54,878 bases of DNA from Akkermansiaceae bacterium (GTDB lineage Bacteria; Verrucomicrobiota; Verrucomicrobiia; Verrucomicrobiales; Akkermansiaceae), in contig CAIVSK010000154.1 of the NCBI GenBank assembly GCA_903908495.1, forward strand, positions 1-54,878, read 5' to 3'. Positions 37,549-45,676 of the stretch are shown one piece after another (the stretch's first letter is position 1; each line of letters opens with the position of its first letter). The notes beneath the pieces are model-generated. The model had not been told where the DNA came from, did not search any database, and saw only the letters and a program-made list of their open reading frames with translations. The translations under genes were made by a program, and so were the position numbers.

Positions 37549-38991
37549 TCATCCGTGCTTGGCGCGCCAGTCGAGGAAGATCGAGCGCACGTGGCGCTCG
37601 GCGGCGTGCTTGCGCAAGTTGAACTGGTCGTTGAATGCTTGTTGGGTGGGATAGAGGTGTTCGGGCTTGTCGGTGCTTGTTTGGTCGTCGACTGCGAGCA
37701 GATCGTGATCCGGGAGGCAGCGGCGCGGGCCGAGCAGCTTGGGGGTTTGGATATCATCCGGATAGGTTGAATAATCGCGCCACCACTGGCCGCTGATGAG
37801 TTTGCCCTTCCAGAATGCGCGGGTCGCCGGCTCGTCGAGGGCGGGCTTGGCGTTGTTGATTGAGAATTTACTGCGATCGAACACGGCATCCTGCTTCGAG
37901 CCGGGATTGACGGGATTTGCCGGATCGAAGAGCGGCAGATCGCCACCCTTCGCGGGCACCACATGGGCATACAAGGAATGCGCGTAAAAGTCGGCCACTG
38001 CATGGCATGCGCGGCCCAAGTCGCCGACGTCGCCCGTGGCGAGGCGCGCGTTAATTAACTGCCAGGCATCGTCGATGTAGGCGAAGTCGCAATGGTCGCG
38101 CGGGTCGTAGCACAACACGTTGGCATCCAGTCCGAGGCTGGCGGTTTTGACGGTGAACATATCAAACCAGGAAAGTTCGCTCATCTGGGTGTCGAAAATG
38201 CCGTCGTGAACACTCATCGCGAAGGCGGGGTCGTAGTTCTCCCAGAAACTTCGGTTAGGGATGTAGCCGCGCAGATCCTGCTGCGTCTTGTCCGCGTTGG
38301 GGCCATGCACGTTCCACAAGTGATCGCGGTTGAACACGAAGAACGGCTGATACTCATAGGTACTACGCGCCACAGCCGCTCCCGGCCTCCGCCTGGCCGG
38401 GGATTTCGGGGCACGCTGGTGCTGGTCCACCCGCTCCACCGGATCAAGCACCATCCATGAGCCGCCTTCCAGTTGATACATCACCCAGGCATGGTCGTGG
38501 CAGCGACGCCGGCCCGCGGGGCTCGTCTCGACCAACTGGCCGAAGACCAGCCGCAGACAACTGCGGCTGATGCCGGACTCTTCCAACAGCGCCATCAGCA
38601 GGAACGACAGATCTTCGCAATCGCCGCCGCCATTGGCCAGCGTCTCCGCGGGCAGCAACCATTCCTCGCGGCCGCGCCCTTTCACGGGCAGATAGCGGAA
38701 CTTGCCAAACGCATCGATCACCCGGTGCATCCGATAGTCAAAGCAACCTGGTGTCGCAATAAAGAACCGTTCCCGTTCTTCGCACGGCAGGACCTCGACG
38801 ATCCGCTTGAAGAAAAACCCACCCACCTCGGCGCTGTGGTCGATGGCCAGGAACTCCCGCACGTCAATGCTCAGTGACGTGCTCTTGGAACCCGGCACCC
38901 GCCGCGCGGCACTCACCAAGGGGGAAACAATCTGATCGCCCGCCCAGTTGTAGGGAAAGGTGCGGCTGATACGGCTGAGATTCATGCACAT
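37549..38991 (-). CDS. Transglutaminase-like cysteine-protease domain fused to a HET-C/zinc-phospholipase-like domain
   Basis: About 480 residues, start taken at 38991 ('MCMNLSRISRTFPYNW'; a second ATG is at 38985, and the frame to 39069 adds nothing family-like). The N-terminal half has a transglutaminase-like triad: Cys125 in 'ANGGGDCEDLSFLLMALLEE', His167 in 'RRCHDHAWVMY' and Asp183 in 'WMVLDPVE'. The C-terminal half contains 'LGRACHAVADFYAHSLYAH' (His330, Asp334, His338), the HxxxDxxxHS signature of HET-C and related zinc-dependent phospholipase-like proteins, next to 'DPRDHCDFAYIDDAWQLI'. No signal peptide or membrane helix is evident. Neither substrate nor partner is known. It is last in a co-directional minus-strand cluster, 85 bp after the membrane-protein gene. 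Confidence 0.8.
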   Translation of the reverse strand: MCMNLSRISRTFPYNWAGDQIVSPLVSAARRVPGSKSTSLSIDVREFLAIDHSAEVGGFFFKRIVEVLPCEERERFFIATPGCFDYRMHRVIDAFGKFRYLPVKGRGREEWLLPAETLANGGGDCEDLSFLLMALLEESGISRSCLRLVFGQLVETSPAGRRRCHDHAWVMYQLEGGSWMVLDPVERVDQHQRAPKSPARRRPGAAVARSTYEYQPFFVFNRDHLWNVHGPNADKTQQDLRGYIPNRSFWENYDPAFAMSVHDGIFDTQMSELSWFDMFTVKTASLGLDANVLCYDPRDHCDFAYIDDAWQLINARLATGDVGDLGRACHAVADFYAHSLYAHVVPAKGGDLPLFDPANPVNPGSKQDAVFDRSKFSINNAKPALDEPATRAFWKGKLISGQWWRDYSTYPDDIQTPKLLGPRRCLPDHDLLAVDDQTSTDKPEHLYPTQQAFNDQFNLRKHAAERHVRSIFLDWRAKHG

Positions 38992-39076
38992 GACGATAGG
39001 GTGGTTGAGATTTGGAATGAACTTTGCTCGCTGAAAAATGGCAGGGACACCGGAAGAGCCGAACTCCACACATGCC

Positions 39077-40714
39077 TTACGCCGGCGGGGTAGCTTTGTT
39101 AGCCTTGGCCTGGGCTTCGGTCTTCTTGAGTTCGGGGACCTTCAGGGCGACGTAGGTGACGGAACTAAGCCCCATGAGCCCGAGCAGCGTATCACTGAAT
39201 TCCGGCATGACGAGTTCGTGGCGGACGCGGGCGACGAAGACGACGCCGAGCACGACGGTCCAGACCACAATCTGCATCCGATGCAGCGAGAGCCGGCCAT
39301 TTTCCGACAGCAGGTCCACGAAGAACCGGGTGCCGGCGGAGTATTTCAGATAGGCGAGATCGGACTCCGTCTGCTCGATGCGGTATTCGAGTTTGCGCGT
39401 GGCATCCTCGTAGGCAGCTGCATCAATGCGGTCCGGGTTGCGGGCAATCCGCAAGGCTTCCGCCTCCAATTCCGTGCGGCGTTTTCCCAGACTGTTTTTC
39501 AGGGACTCGTAGGATTTCCCGGCACGTGCGGCGCGCAGCGGATCGGCGGGCACCTGTCCGTCGGTGAGGGTAAAGGTGTTGGCAAGCTTCGAGGCGAGGA
39601 GCGTGGCGGAAGAGATACCTAACAAGGCGAGGATGCTCGTATTGAGCGTATCGAGCCGATCGGTGACCAGCCAGATGATGAGAAAGGCACCTACGACGAG
39701 GTAGAGCCAGAATGCGAGCTGGATCCGAGCCAGGGAGAATTGCGCACGACCGTCGGCGCGCACGTTGAGGTCGCGGTCCCGTAGCAGATCGGTGCTCGAT
39801 CCCATTTGCATGAACAGAACGAGGAGGACGAACATTCCACCGAGGACGGAATACAGCCAGGCGAAGCTGAACAGCCGGAGGGTCACGCGCTGGACCTTGT
39901 TGTCGGCGAGAGGCTGCACGGCGCTGTCCAGAGTGAAAAGCTGGCCGGCGAGATCAACGCCGAGGTTCACGCGGATATCGAGCGTGGAGTGCGTGCTGTT
40001 GTAGAGTTTGCCCCACTCCTCGCGGTCCTTGTCGAGGCGGCGGAGCCGGAAGGCGAATTCATGCAGGGTGTCGTCGGGGTTTGCCGCGGCGTGTTGGCTC
40101 ACCTCGCCAGCATCCGGGTTGTCGGACGCGATGCCATGCAGGTGGCTGCTGTTGAAAATCAGGTAGAGGCGTTGCTTCGTGTACTCGAGGAGTGCCCGGT
40201 AGGCATTGTGGCCGTCGCGAAGACCGGCCACCTTCTTGTCCGTGAGCACCGGCCACTCGTCCGAGACCTTCAATGCCTGAGGAGTTGCGGGAGTTGCGGG
40301 AGTTGCAGCAGGCGTTGCAGCGGCGAGTGCAGAAGCCGCAGAAGCCCTGTGCATTGCCGCGTCCTCGTAGTGTCTGAGGAATTCCTGCACGGTGTATTTC
40401 CCCTTCAATTCCATCAGCTCGAGGAAATTATCGCGCTGCTTTGCGGACATCACAGGTTCGCCAGTGATCTGGCGATTTTGGAGCCGGCGGATCAGCCAGC
40501 CGTCCAGATTGCGCACCCGCACGATGATCGTGTCGTCGAGGGCCATGCTCACCGGATGGGCGTCCACCGGCCTGACGCCCTTCACATAGGCGAGAACGAC
40601 ACCGTCATTGAATGAGTTCGGCTTGTTCAGGCGGGTGTCGGGGAACAGGTCCGGTTCCTGTCCACCGGCAAGCATGGATAATGCGACGAGGAACAAAGTG
40701 GTGATAGACTTCAT
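39077..40714 (-). CDS. Exported membrane protein with duplicated transmembrane module, unknown function
   Basis: The 545-residue product has a signal peptide ('MKSITTLFLVALSMLAGGQ'), an extracytoplasmic region to about residue 280 that includes an Ala/Thr/Pro linker (127-146) encoded by 9-bp repeats, and then membrane helices near 281-302, 332-351, 359-377, 478-496 and 508-525. Residues 329-377 and 478-526 look like copies of one module: 'RIQLAFWLYLVVGAFLI' then 'LNTSILALLGISSATLLASK', and 'RMQIVVWTVVLGVVFVA' then 'FSDTLLGLMGLSSVTYVALK'. A charged, probably coiled-coil segment (about 400-455) joins them. I do not recognise the family. It sits between the transglutaminase/HET-C gene and the metalloprotease-like gene on the same strand. 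Confidence 0.75.
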   Translation of the reverse strand: MKSITTLFLVALSMLAGGQEPDLFPDTRLNKPNSFNDGVVLAYVKGVRPVDAHPVSMALDDTIIVRVRNLDGWLIRRLQNRQITGEPVMSAKQRDNFLELMELKGKYTVQEFLRHYEDAAMHRASAASALAAATPAATPATPATPQALKVSDEWPVLTDKKVAGLRDGHNAYRALLEYTKQRLYLIFNSSHLHGIASDNPDAGEVSQHAAANPDDTLHEFAFRLRRLDKDREEWGKLYNSTHSTLDIRVNLGVDLAGQLFTLDSAVQPLADNKVQRVTLRLFSFAWLYSVLGGMFVLLVLFMQMGSSTDLLRDRDLNVRADGRAQFSLARIQLAFWLYLVVGAFLIIWLVTDRLDTLNTSILALLGISSATLLASKLANTFTLTDGQVPADPLRAARAGKSYESLKNSLGKRRTELEAEALRIARNPDRIDAAAYEDATRKLEYRIEQTESDLAYLKYSAGTRFFVDLLSENGRLSLHRMQIVVWTVVLGVVFVARVRHELVMPEFSDTLLGLMGLSSVTYVALKVPELKKTEAQAKANKATPPA

Positions 40715-40810
40715 GGCTTGGCTGGTAGGAGAGCGGTGGAGTGACTTCAGAGACAGTTAGAGAATTGCTTTGGTACTAGCCGGGTGCCACGATGACGGGT
40801 GGATTGGGCA

Positions 40811-42313
40811 TCATGGTCCGGGAGGTCCACAAAGGGACCCAACTTCTGAATGGCGGCTAGAGATGAATACAAAATCCCTAACAACGCCGCCGCGGTGAAC
40901 GATGGCGAGAGGTCCCCAGGTGGGGTTGCGAGAGCTGAGCGCCTTGAGGATTTGGATCATGCGGCGGAAGAGCAGGGGCGGGGCAGCGGCACCGGCGAGG
41001 GCGGCGGTGGTGGCAGCGGCGACGACATGGGTGGCATAAACGCCCGGCTGGAAGGCGGCCGACGGGTTGTTGCCGGATAGCAGCGCGCTGCACAGGTCCG
41101 CGACGATTTGCTCGTCGCTATCCCGCCAGTCCTGAATATCCAACAGCGAGTGATGGTTCAGGATCTCGGTAGGGGCAGCGGCGATGGTTTCGGCCACGAC
41201 ACGGGCGGAGGTTTTGGCTTGTTCCTGGGTGATCTTCTTGCCGGCGACAAGGATGCTGTTACCCGCACCGACGTCCCGATCGGTCTGAGCATCAATTTCC
41301 TTGGCCCATCCTTCCCGGTCACTGAAACCGAGCAGACGGAGGGTGGCTGCCGCCAGATAACCGCGCAGGCTGTCCGCCGGGTGGGGGTCGTCGGCCGGGC
41401 CATCACGGCGCAATTTGGCCGGGCCACCCGCGCCGGCGCTCAAGCCGCGGAAATAGGCGACCAGACCGATGGCGGCGGCGGGCCCCATGTTGAGGATGCC
41501 CATCACATCGGACGAGGTTTCGTCGATCCGCGTCGCCCAGTAGCTGGACAAGCGGGTGATTTTGTCATTGAGGGTGGATTCCTTGGCGAGCGCGGCCCTA
41601 ACCAGCTTGGCGATCTCGCCTTGCAGCCCGGCGTTGGCGTGAAGCACGTCGTGGCCGCAGGTTTCGTGTCCCAACGCGGACCAGGCCATCAGACCGGCGC
41701 GGGCGTTGGATGGCGGCATGCTGACGACGGCATTTCTAACGCCAAAATTGTTGGTAGCATCGAAGGGCCAGGTGTAGGGACCGAAGTCCGGGTTGCCCCA
41801 CTTTACCATGGGGGGGACGATGACTCGCTCCGGCATCTTGATTCCCGAGCGATCCTCCGCGCTGAGAAAGCCATCATACAAGTCCGCCACCACCTCGAGG
41901 AAGGCATTGGTGGCATCCGGCGAGTAGCCCTCGCCTTTCTGGAGAATCGCCTGCGCGATATCCAACAGAAGTCCCGCGGTTCCCTCCCGCGTGGGATCGG
42001 CAGCGAGGGTCTGTACGTAGCCGGCTTCCCCGATTCCATTCAGCGAACTGATGAAGGGGTCTGCGGTGGAGGCTTGGAACAGCTTGGGAAGCAAATTCCG
42101 GGACGTTGCCAAACGCTGCATCAAGGACGGGAAACCCGTGGGCTCGGGCGGGCCGGAATCGGTGTCCAGTGAAGCAACCTTCACGTCATCAATGCAGGCT
42201 TGGAGACCGGATAGATCGGGGGTGAACATGTCTTTGCTAGAATTTGGTGATTTTGTTGCGGGGGGGCCGGCTGCTTTCGCGGCCGCATATTTAACTGATG
42301 TATTTGCTGGCAT
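40811..42313 (-). CDS. Gluzincin-like putative metallopeptidase (HEXXGH), family not recognised
   Basis: The 500-residue product, read from ATG 42313 ('MPANTSVKYAAAKAAGPPAT'), has 'WSALGHETCGHDVLHANAG' (His216, Glu217, His221), a HEXXGH zinc motif like that of dipeptidyl peptidase III. Forty-four residues after His221 comes 'RIDETSSDVMGILNMG' (Glu265, Asp269), which matches the NExxSDxxG third-ligand motif of thermolysin-like gluzincins. The rest is helical and lacks a signal peptide. The open frame continues to 43027, but that part is a hairpin-rich, proline/arginine-rich translation I do not accept as coding. The start is uncertain; a downstream ATG ('MFTPDLSG') is a possible alternative. 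It is 96 bp upstream of the membrane-protein gene and partly overlaps a 56-codon frame upstream. Confidence 0.68.
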   Translation of the reverse strand: MPANTSVKYAAAKAAGPPATKSPNSSKDMFTPDLSGLQACIDDVKVASLDTDSGPPEPTGFPSLMQRLATSRNLLPKLFQASTADPFISSLNGIGEAGYVQTLAADPTREGTAGLLLDIAQAILQKGEGYSPDATNAFLEVVADLYDGFLSAEDRSGIKMPERVIVPPMVKWGNPDFGPYTWPFDATNNFGVRNAVVSMPPSNARAGLMAWSALGHETCGHDVLHANAGLQGEIAKLVRAALAKESTLNDKITRLSSYWATRIDETSSDVMGILNMGPAAAIGLVAYFRGLSAGAGGPAKLRRDGPADDPHPADSLRGYLAAATLRLLGFSDREGWAKEIDAQTDRDVGAGNSILVAGKKITQEQAKTSARVVAETIAAAPTEILNHHSLLDIQDWRDSDEQIVADLCSALLSGNNPSAAFQPGVYATHVVAAATTAALAGAAAPPLLFRRMIQILKALSSRNPTWGPLAIVHRGGVVRDFVFISSRHSEVGSLCGPPGP

Positions 42314-42461
42314 AATGTTGGAATGGCTGGTTCTTGGCTGATGTTTGGGCGGCGTCTCCCTTGCCGACGAGGTCCAGAACGGCATAATTGATAGACCCGT
42401 TATCCATTTTGCGTGTGTAGCTGATATATGCCGTGAGGCGCAAGAGAAATCGTGAAGGCAT
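42291..42461 (-). CDS. Possible 56-residue small protein at the head of the cluster
   Basis: A short frame begins 'MPSRFLLRLTAYISYTRKMD' and continues 'NGSINYAVLDLVGKGDAAQT'. It ends 23 bp inside the metallopeptidase-like gene, an arrangement typical of coupled genes. A weak purine-rich stretch (ggaaaaaa) lies just upstream. Its composition is less arginine/proline-biased than the shadow frames around it. No family is recognised. Confidence 0.3.
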   Translation of the reverse strand: MPSRFLLRLTAYISYTRKMDNGSINYAVLDLVGKGDAAQTSAKNQPFQHYASKYIS

Positions 42462-42584
42462 GGTGATTTTTTCCAGATCCGGTTTGTTTCCAGCAGTTCT
42501 AAGCTTGAAGAAAACGAGATGAACCAGGCGGGGATCGGCGGCGGGCAAGATGCGGGTGCCAGCTGAGGTCCGGGCCGCTTTCGA

Positions 42585-42672
42585 CTTCGCCGCCTTGGCG
42601 AAGCCACACGGATGACTTGCTGCGAGACGCAGCAAGCACGGCCTGCCGCGGGACGCGGCAGCCACGCGGATG
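42585..42672. repeat. Cluster of three REP-like hairpins
   Basis: Three successive perfect hairpins: cttcgcc-gcctt-ggcgaag (42585-42603), cttgctgcg-aga-cgcagcaag (42616-42636) and ctgccgcg-gga-cgcggcag (42643-42661). The first and third are each followed by ccacRcggatg. Stem sequences differ completely but pairing is kept. Confidence 0.85.
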
Positions 42673-43017
42673 CCCGCGGCGTTGCAAGGCGCGGCCGGCG
42701 TAGGAAGGCGGGCGGCGGCAACCGCAGCAGAACACCGGCCAGCAGCAGGAAGCGGGCCTGCAAACGGGGCGCGGGCGGCGGCGAGCCATCCTGTTTGCTC
42801 AGCACTTTGGGCATTTTGAAATGGGGCTCCTGGCAGGATGCCCGGGCCACCTGTGGCGCGGGCATCCTGTCCGCCGCCTTTTCCCCTCTCGTTCCTGCAT
42901 CGCCGAAGCGAACCGTCTCGGGCAGGGACGCCCGCGGGACGGCCGGGACGGAGAAATTTCGGGATGGGCAAGCATTGGCTTGCCAGGTTGGGACGCGGAG
43001 CCTAGGCTGCCGCCGCC
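42673..43017. other. GC-rich repeat-like stretch between the cluster and carA
   Basis: No gene is supported. The stretch includes a further perfect 11-bp inverted repeat (caggatgcccg / cgggcatcctg, 42834-42869, 14-nt loop) and several ggacgcccgc-like words of the same style as the hairpins just upstream. The carA promoter should lie here. Confidence 0.6.
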
Positions 43018-44166
43018 GTGCCGACACCTGCCCTATTAGCCCTTGAAGATGGACGTTGTTTCACAGGAACAGCCTTTGGAGCCAGTGGAACCACCACCGG
43101 GGAAATCTGCTTCAACACCTCCATGACCGGATACCAGGAGGTCATCACCGACCCCTCCTATCGCGGCCAAATCGTGGCCATGACCTACCCCCAGATCGGC
43201 AACTACGGGATCAATCCCGAGGACGCCGAATCCGCCGGGCCGCACATCCGCGCCTTTGTCATCGGCGAATTGTGCCAGGTGCCGTCCAACTGGCGCTCGA
43301 CCCAGTCGCTCGCCGATTACCTCGCCGCGCACGGTATTTTGGGCATCGAGGGCATCGACACCCGGGCGCTGACCAAGCACCTCCGCTCGCGCGGGGCAAT
43401 GCGTGCCTGCGTGACGACCGAACTCGATCGCGAGGCGGCCATCGCCGCGGCCCAGGCCTCGCCCGCGATGGCAGGGATGGACTACGTGCGGGAGGTTTCC
43501 ACTCCGCTGGGTTACCACTGGGAGGACGAGAGCCGGCGCTGGCGCCTGCCGAATTCGTCCACCGGGGAAACCACCTACTACGGCGAGTTGCCACCGCTGC
43601 GCCACCGCATCGTCGCCTACGATTTCGGCCTGAAATTCAACATCCTGCGCCGTCTCCGCCAAGCCGGCTTCGCGGTGGAGGTGGTCAATTCCCGCTGCAG
43701 CGCCGCCGAGGTGCTGGCGAAAGATCCCGATGGCGTGTTTCTCTCCAACGGCCCCGGCGATCCTGCCGCGCTCGGCTACATCCACGAGGAAATCCGCCAA
43801 TTGCTTGGCAAATTGCCCATTTTCGGCATCTGCCTGGGCAACCAAATCCTCGCCCACGCGTTCGGCGGCAGCACCTTCAAACTCAAGTTCGGCCATCGCG
43901 GCGGCAACCAACCGGTCAAGGACCTCCGCAGCGGCAAGGTCGCCATCACCGCCCAAAACCACGGCTTCGCCGTCGATCCGGCCTCCCTCCCGCCGGAAAT
44001 CGAGGTCACTCACATCAACCTCAATGACGGCACCGTCGAGGGCATGCGCCACCGCGAGCTGCCCGTCTTCAGCGTCCAATACCACCCCGAGGCCGCCCCC
44101 GGCCCGCACGACGCCGCGTACTTTTTCCAAGAATTCGCGGAGCTGATCGACAACAGTAAGCTTTAG
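43018..44166 (+). CDS. carA: Carbamoyl-phosphate synthase small (glutaminase) subunit
   Basis: The 382-residue product supplies ammonia from glutamine to the large subunit CarB for pyrimidine and arginine synthesis. The N-terminal CPSase domain is seen in '[20 protein letters not shown]' and '[20 protein letters not shown]'. The class I amidotransferase domain has '[20 protein letters not shown]', the nucleophile Cys272 in '[13 protein letters not shown]', and His356/Glu358 in '[15 protein letters not shown]'. Start is a GTG at 43018, placed by the family N-terminus. carB is not in the window. purA follows in the same direction after 145 bp of repeat-rich DNA. Confidence 0.96.
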   Translation: MPTPALLALEDGRCFTGTAFGASGTTTGEICFNTSMTGYQEVITDPSYRGQIVAMTYPQIGNYGINPEDAESAGPHIRAFVIGELCQVPSNWRSTQSLADYLAAHGILGIEGIDTRALTKHLRSRGAMRACVTTELDREAAIAAAQASPAMAGMDYVREVSTPLGYHWEDESRRWRLPNSSTGETTYYGELPPLRHRIVAYDFGLKFNILRRLRQAGFAVEVVNSRCSAAEVLAKDPDGVFLSNGPGDPAALGYIHEEIRQLLGKLPIFGICLGNQILAHAFGGSTFKLKFGHRGGNQPVKDLRSGKVAITAQNHGFAVDPASLPPEIEVTHINLNDGTVEGMRHRELPVFSVQYHPEAAPGPHDAAYFFQEFAELIDNSKL

Positions 44167-44188
44167 GCCCGAAGCAGGCATGAGACTC

Positions 44189-44217
44189 AAGACAACAAGA
44201 CCCAAGACGCAAGAGAT
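44189..44217. repeat. Degenerate heptamer array based on AAGACNC
   Basis: Units aagacaac, aagaccc, aagacgc and aagagat follow each other after the carA stop. The word aagacgca (44204-44211) also pairs perfectly with tgcgtctt at 44252-44259, and aagacgcaaga recurs just after hisS (19448-19458). Confidence 0.6.
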
Positions 44218-44280
44218 GAGGCATTGCGCCACATCTCTCTGTTCTTTGTCATGCGTCTTCCTCCACGCTTAGAATTAAAC

Positions 44281-44311
44281 ACTTAAAATTTCGAATTTCG
44301 AATCTCGCATC
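44281..44311. repeat. Short heptamer array ending at the purA start codon
   Basis: Two perfect atttcga units (44288-44301) and a decayed third (atctcgc) end 3 bp before the purA ATG at 44312. Confidence 0.65.
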
Positions 44312-45580
44312 ATGAACACCATCATCGCAGGTCTCCAGTGGGGAGACGAAGGCAAGGGCAAAATCGTCGATTATCTAACAAGCTCGGCGGACGTCGTCAT
44401 CCGCAGCCAGGGCGGCAACAACGCCGGCCACACCGTCATCACCAACGGCACCAAGTACATCCTCCACCTGCTGCCTTCGGGCATTTTGTGGGATGACAAG
44501 GTCAACGTGATCGGCAACGGCGTGGTCATCGACCCGGTAGGCTTGGTCGCGGAAATCCAGCGCATCGAGTCGCAGGGCGTCGCAGTCACCCCGGCGAAGT
44601 TGCTTATTTCCGACCGCGCCCACATCGTTCTGCCCATCCACAAGGAACTCGATGCCGCCCGCGAAATCGGCCTCGGTGAGCACAAAATCGGCACCACCAA
44701 ACGTGGCATCGGTCCCGCCTACGCCGACAAAATCAACCGCTGCGGCCTGCGGGTCGCGGATTTTCACGATTCGGCGTTTGTCACCGAGCGGATCACCCGC
44801 CGGGTCGCCGAGGCGAATGAAATTCTCGCCCGCTACGAGCTCCCGACGTTTGAAGCCGACGCGGTATGCGCTGAGGTGTTCACCGCCTTCGAGCGGCTCC
44901 GCCCGCATGTGACCAACACCATTGCAGTCCTGCACGCGGCTTGGAAGGCCAAGCAAACCCTGCTGTTTGAAGGTGCCCAGGGCACCCTGCTGGATGTGGA
45001 TTTCGGCACCTATCCGTTTGTCACCTCCTCCAACACAACCGCCGGCGGAGCCTGCACCGGCTCCGGCCTGCCGCCAATGGCCATCCAACGCGTCATCGGC
45101 GTCTGCAAAGCCTACACCACCCGGGTCGGCTCCGGCCCCTTCCCCACCGTCGATGAGGGCCTTTCCGACTACCTCCACGGGCTGGGCCGCGAATTCGGTG
45201 CCACCACCGGCCGCCCGCGCGGCTGTGGTTGGCTCGATACCGTGCTGCTGCGCTTCGCCTGCATGGTCAATGGCGTCACCGGCCTCGCGGTGACCAACGT
45301 CGATGGCCTCGACGCCTACGAAACCCTGCAAATTTGCACCGGCTATCAGATTGGCGGCGTCCTCCACACGCTGCCGCCCGCCGAGCGCGACGCCTGGGAC
45401 CAGGCCGTGCCGGTGTACGAGTCGCTGCCCGGATGGAAAAGCGACACCACCGGCTGCACCCGCTATGCGGACCTGCCGGCCGAGGCGCAAGCGTATCTGG
45501 CCCGTCTCGCCGAGCTCTGCGGTGCGCCCATCGCCTTCGTCGGCGTCGGCCCGGACCGCGCGCAAACCCTCGCGGTCTAA
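44312..45580 (+). CDS. purA: Adenylosuccinate synthetase
   Basis: The 422-residue enzyme joins IMP and aspartate with GTP hydrolysis in the first step from IMP to AMP. The P-loop 'IAGLQWGDEGKGKIVDYLTS', the catalytic region 'GGNNAGHTVITNGTKYILHL', the IMP-binding 'GTTKRGIGPAYADKINRCGL' and 'FEGAQGTLLDVDFGTYPFVT', and the 'TTGRPRGCGWLD' segment are all present, and length is normal. A short heptamer array runs up to its start codon. uppS follows 96 bp downstream on the same strand. Confidence 0.97.
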   Translation: MNTIIAGLQWGDEGKGKIVDYLTSSADVVIRSQGGNNAGHTVITNGTKYILHLLPSGILWDDKVNVIGNGVVIDPVGLVAEIQRIESQGVAVTPAKLLISDRAHIVLPIHKELDAAREIGLGEHKIGTTKRGIGPAYADKINRCGLRVADFHDSAFVTERITRRVAEANEILARYELPTFEADAVCAEVFTAFERLRPHVTNTIAVLHAAWKAKQTLLFEGAQGTLLDVDFGTYPFVTSSNTTAGGACTGSGLPPMAIQRVIGVCKAYTTRVGSGPFPTVDEGLSDYLHGLGREFGATTGRPRGCGWLDTVLLRFACMVNGVTGLAVTNVDGLDAYETLQICTGYQIGGVLHTLPPAERDAWDQAVPVYESLPGWKSDTTGCTRYADLPAEAQAYLARLAELCGAPIAFVGVGPDRAQTLAV

Positions 45581-45676
45581 ACAACCTGCGTTTCTCATCG
45601 CTTTTTCACCCCGGCCGCATTCATTCTTCACCCATCCAGGCGCACACTCCCCGCAGCCCCAACCCGAGCCACTGGA

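Noticed and set aside
40280-40330. 9-bp tandem repeat (gagttgcgg type)
   Set aside because: It lies inside a coding region and encodes an Ala-Thr-Pro linker, so it is ordinary coding low complexity rather than an intergenic array.
42314-43027. N-terminal extension of the metallopeptidase-like protein
   Set aside because: The translation is Pro/Arg/Ala-rich and runs through perfect hairpin repeats, so it is treated as non-coding.
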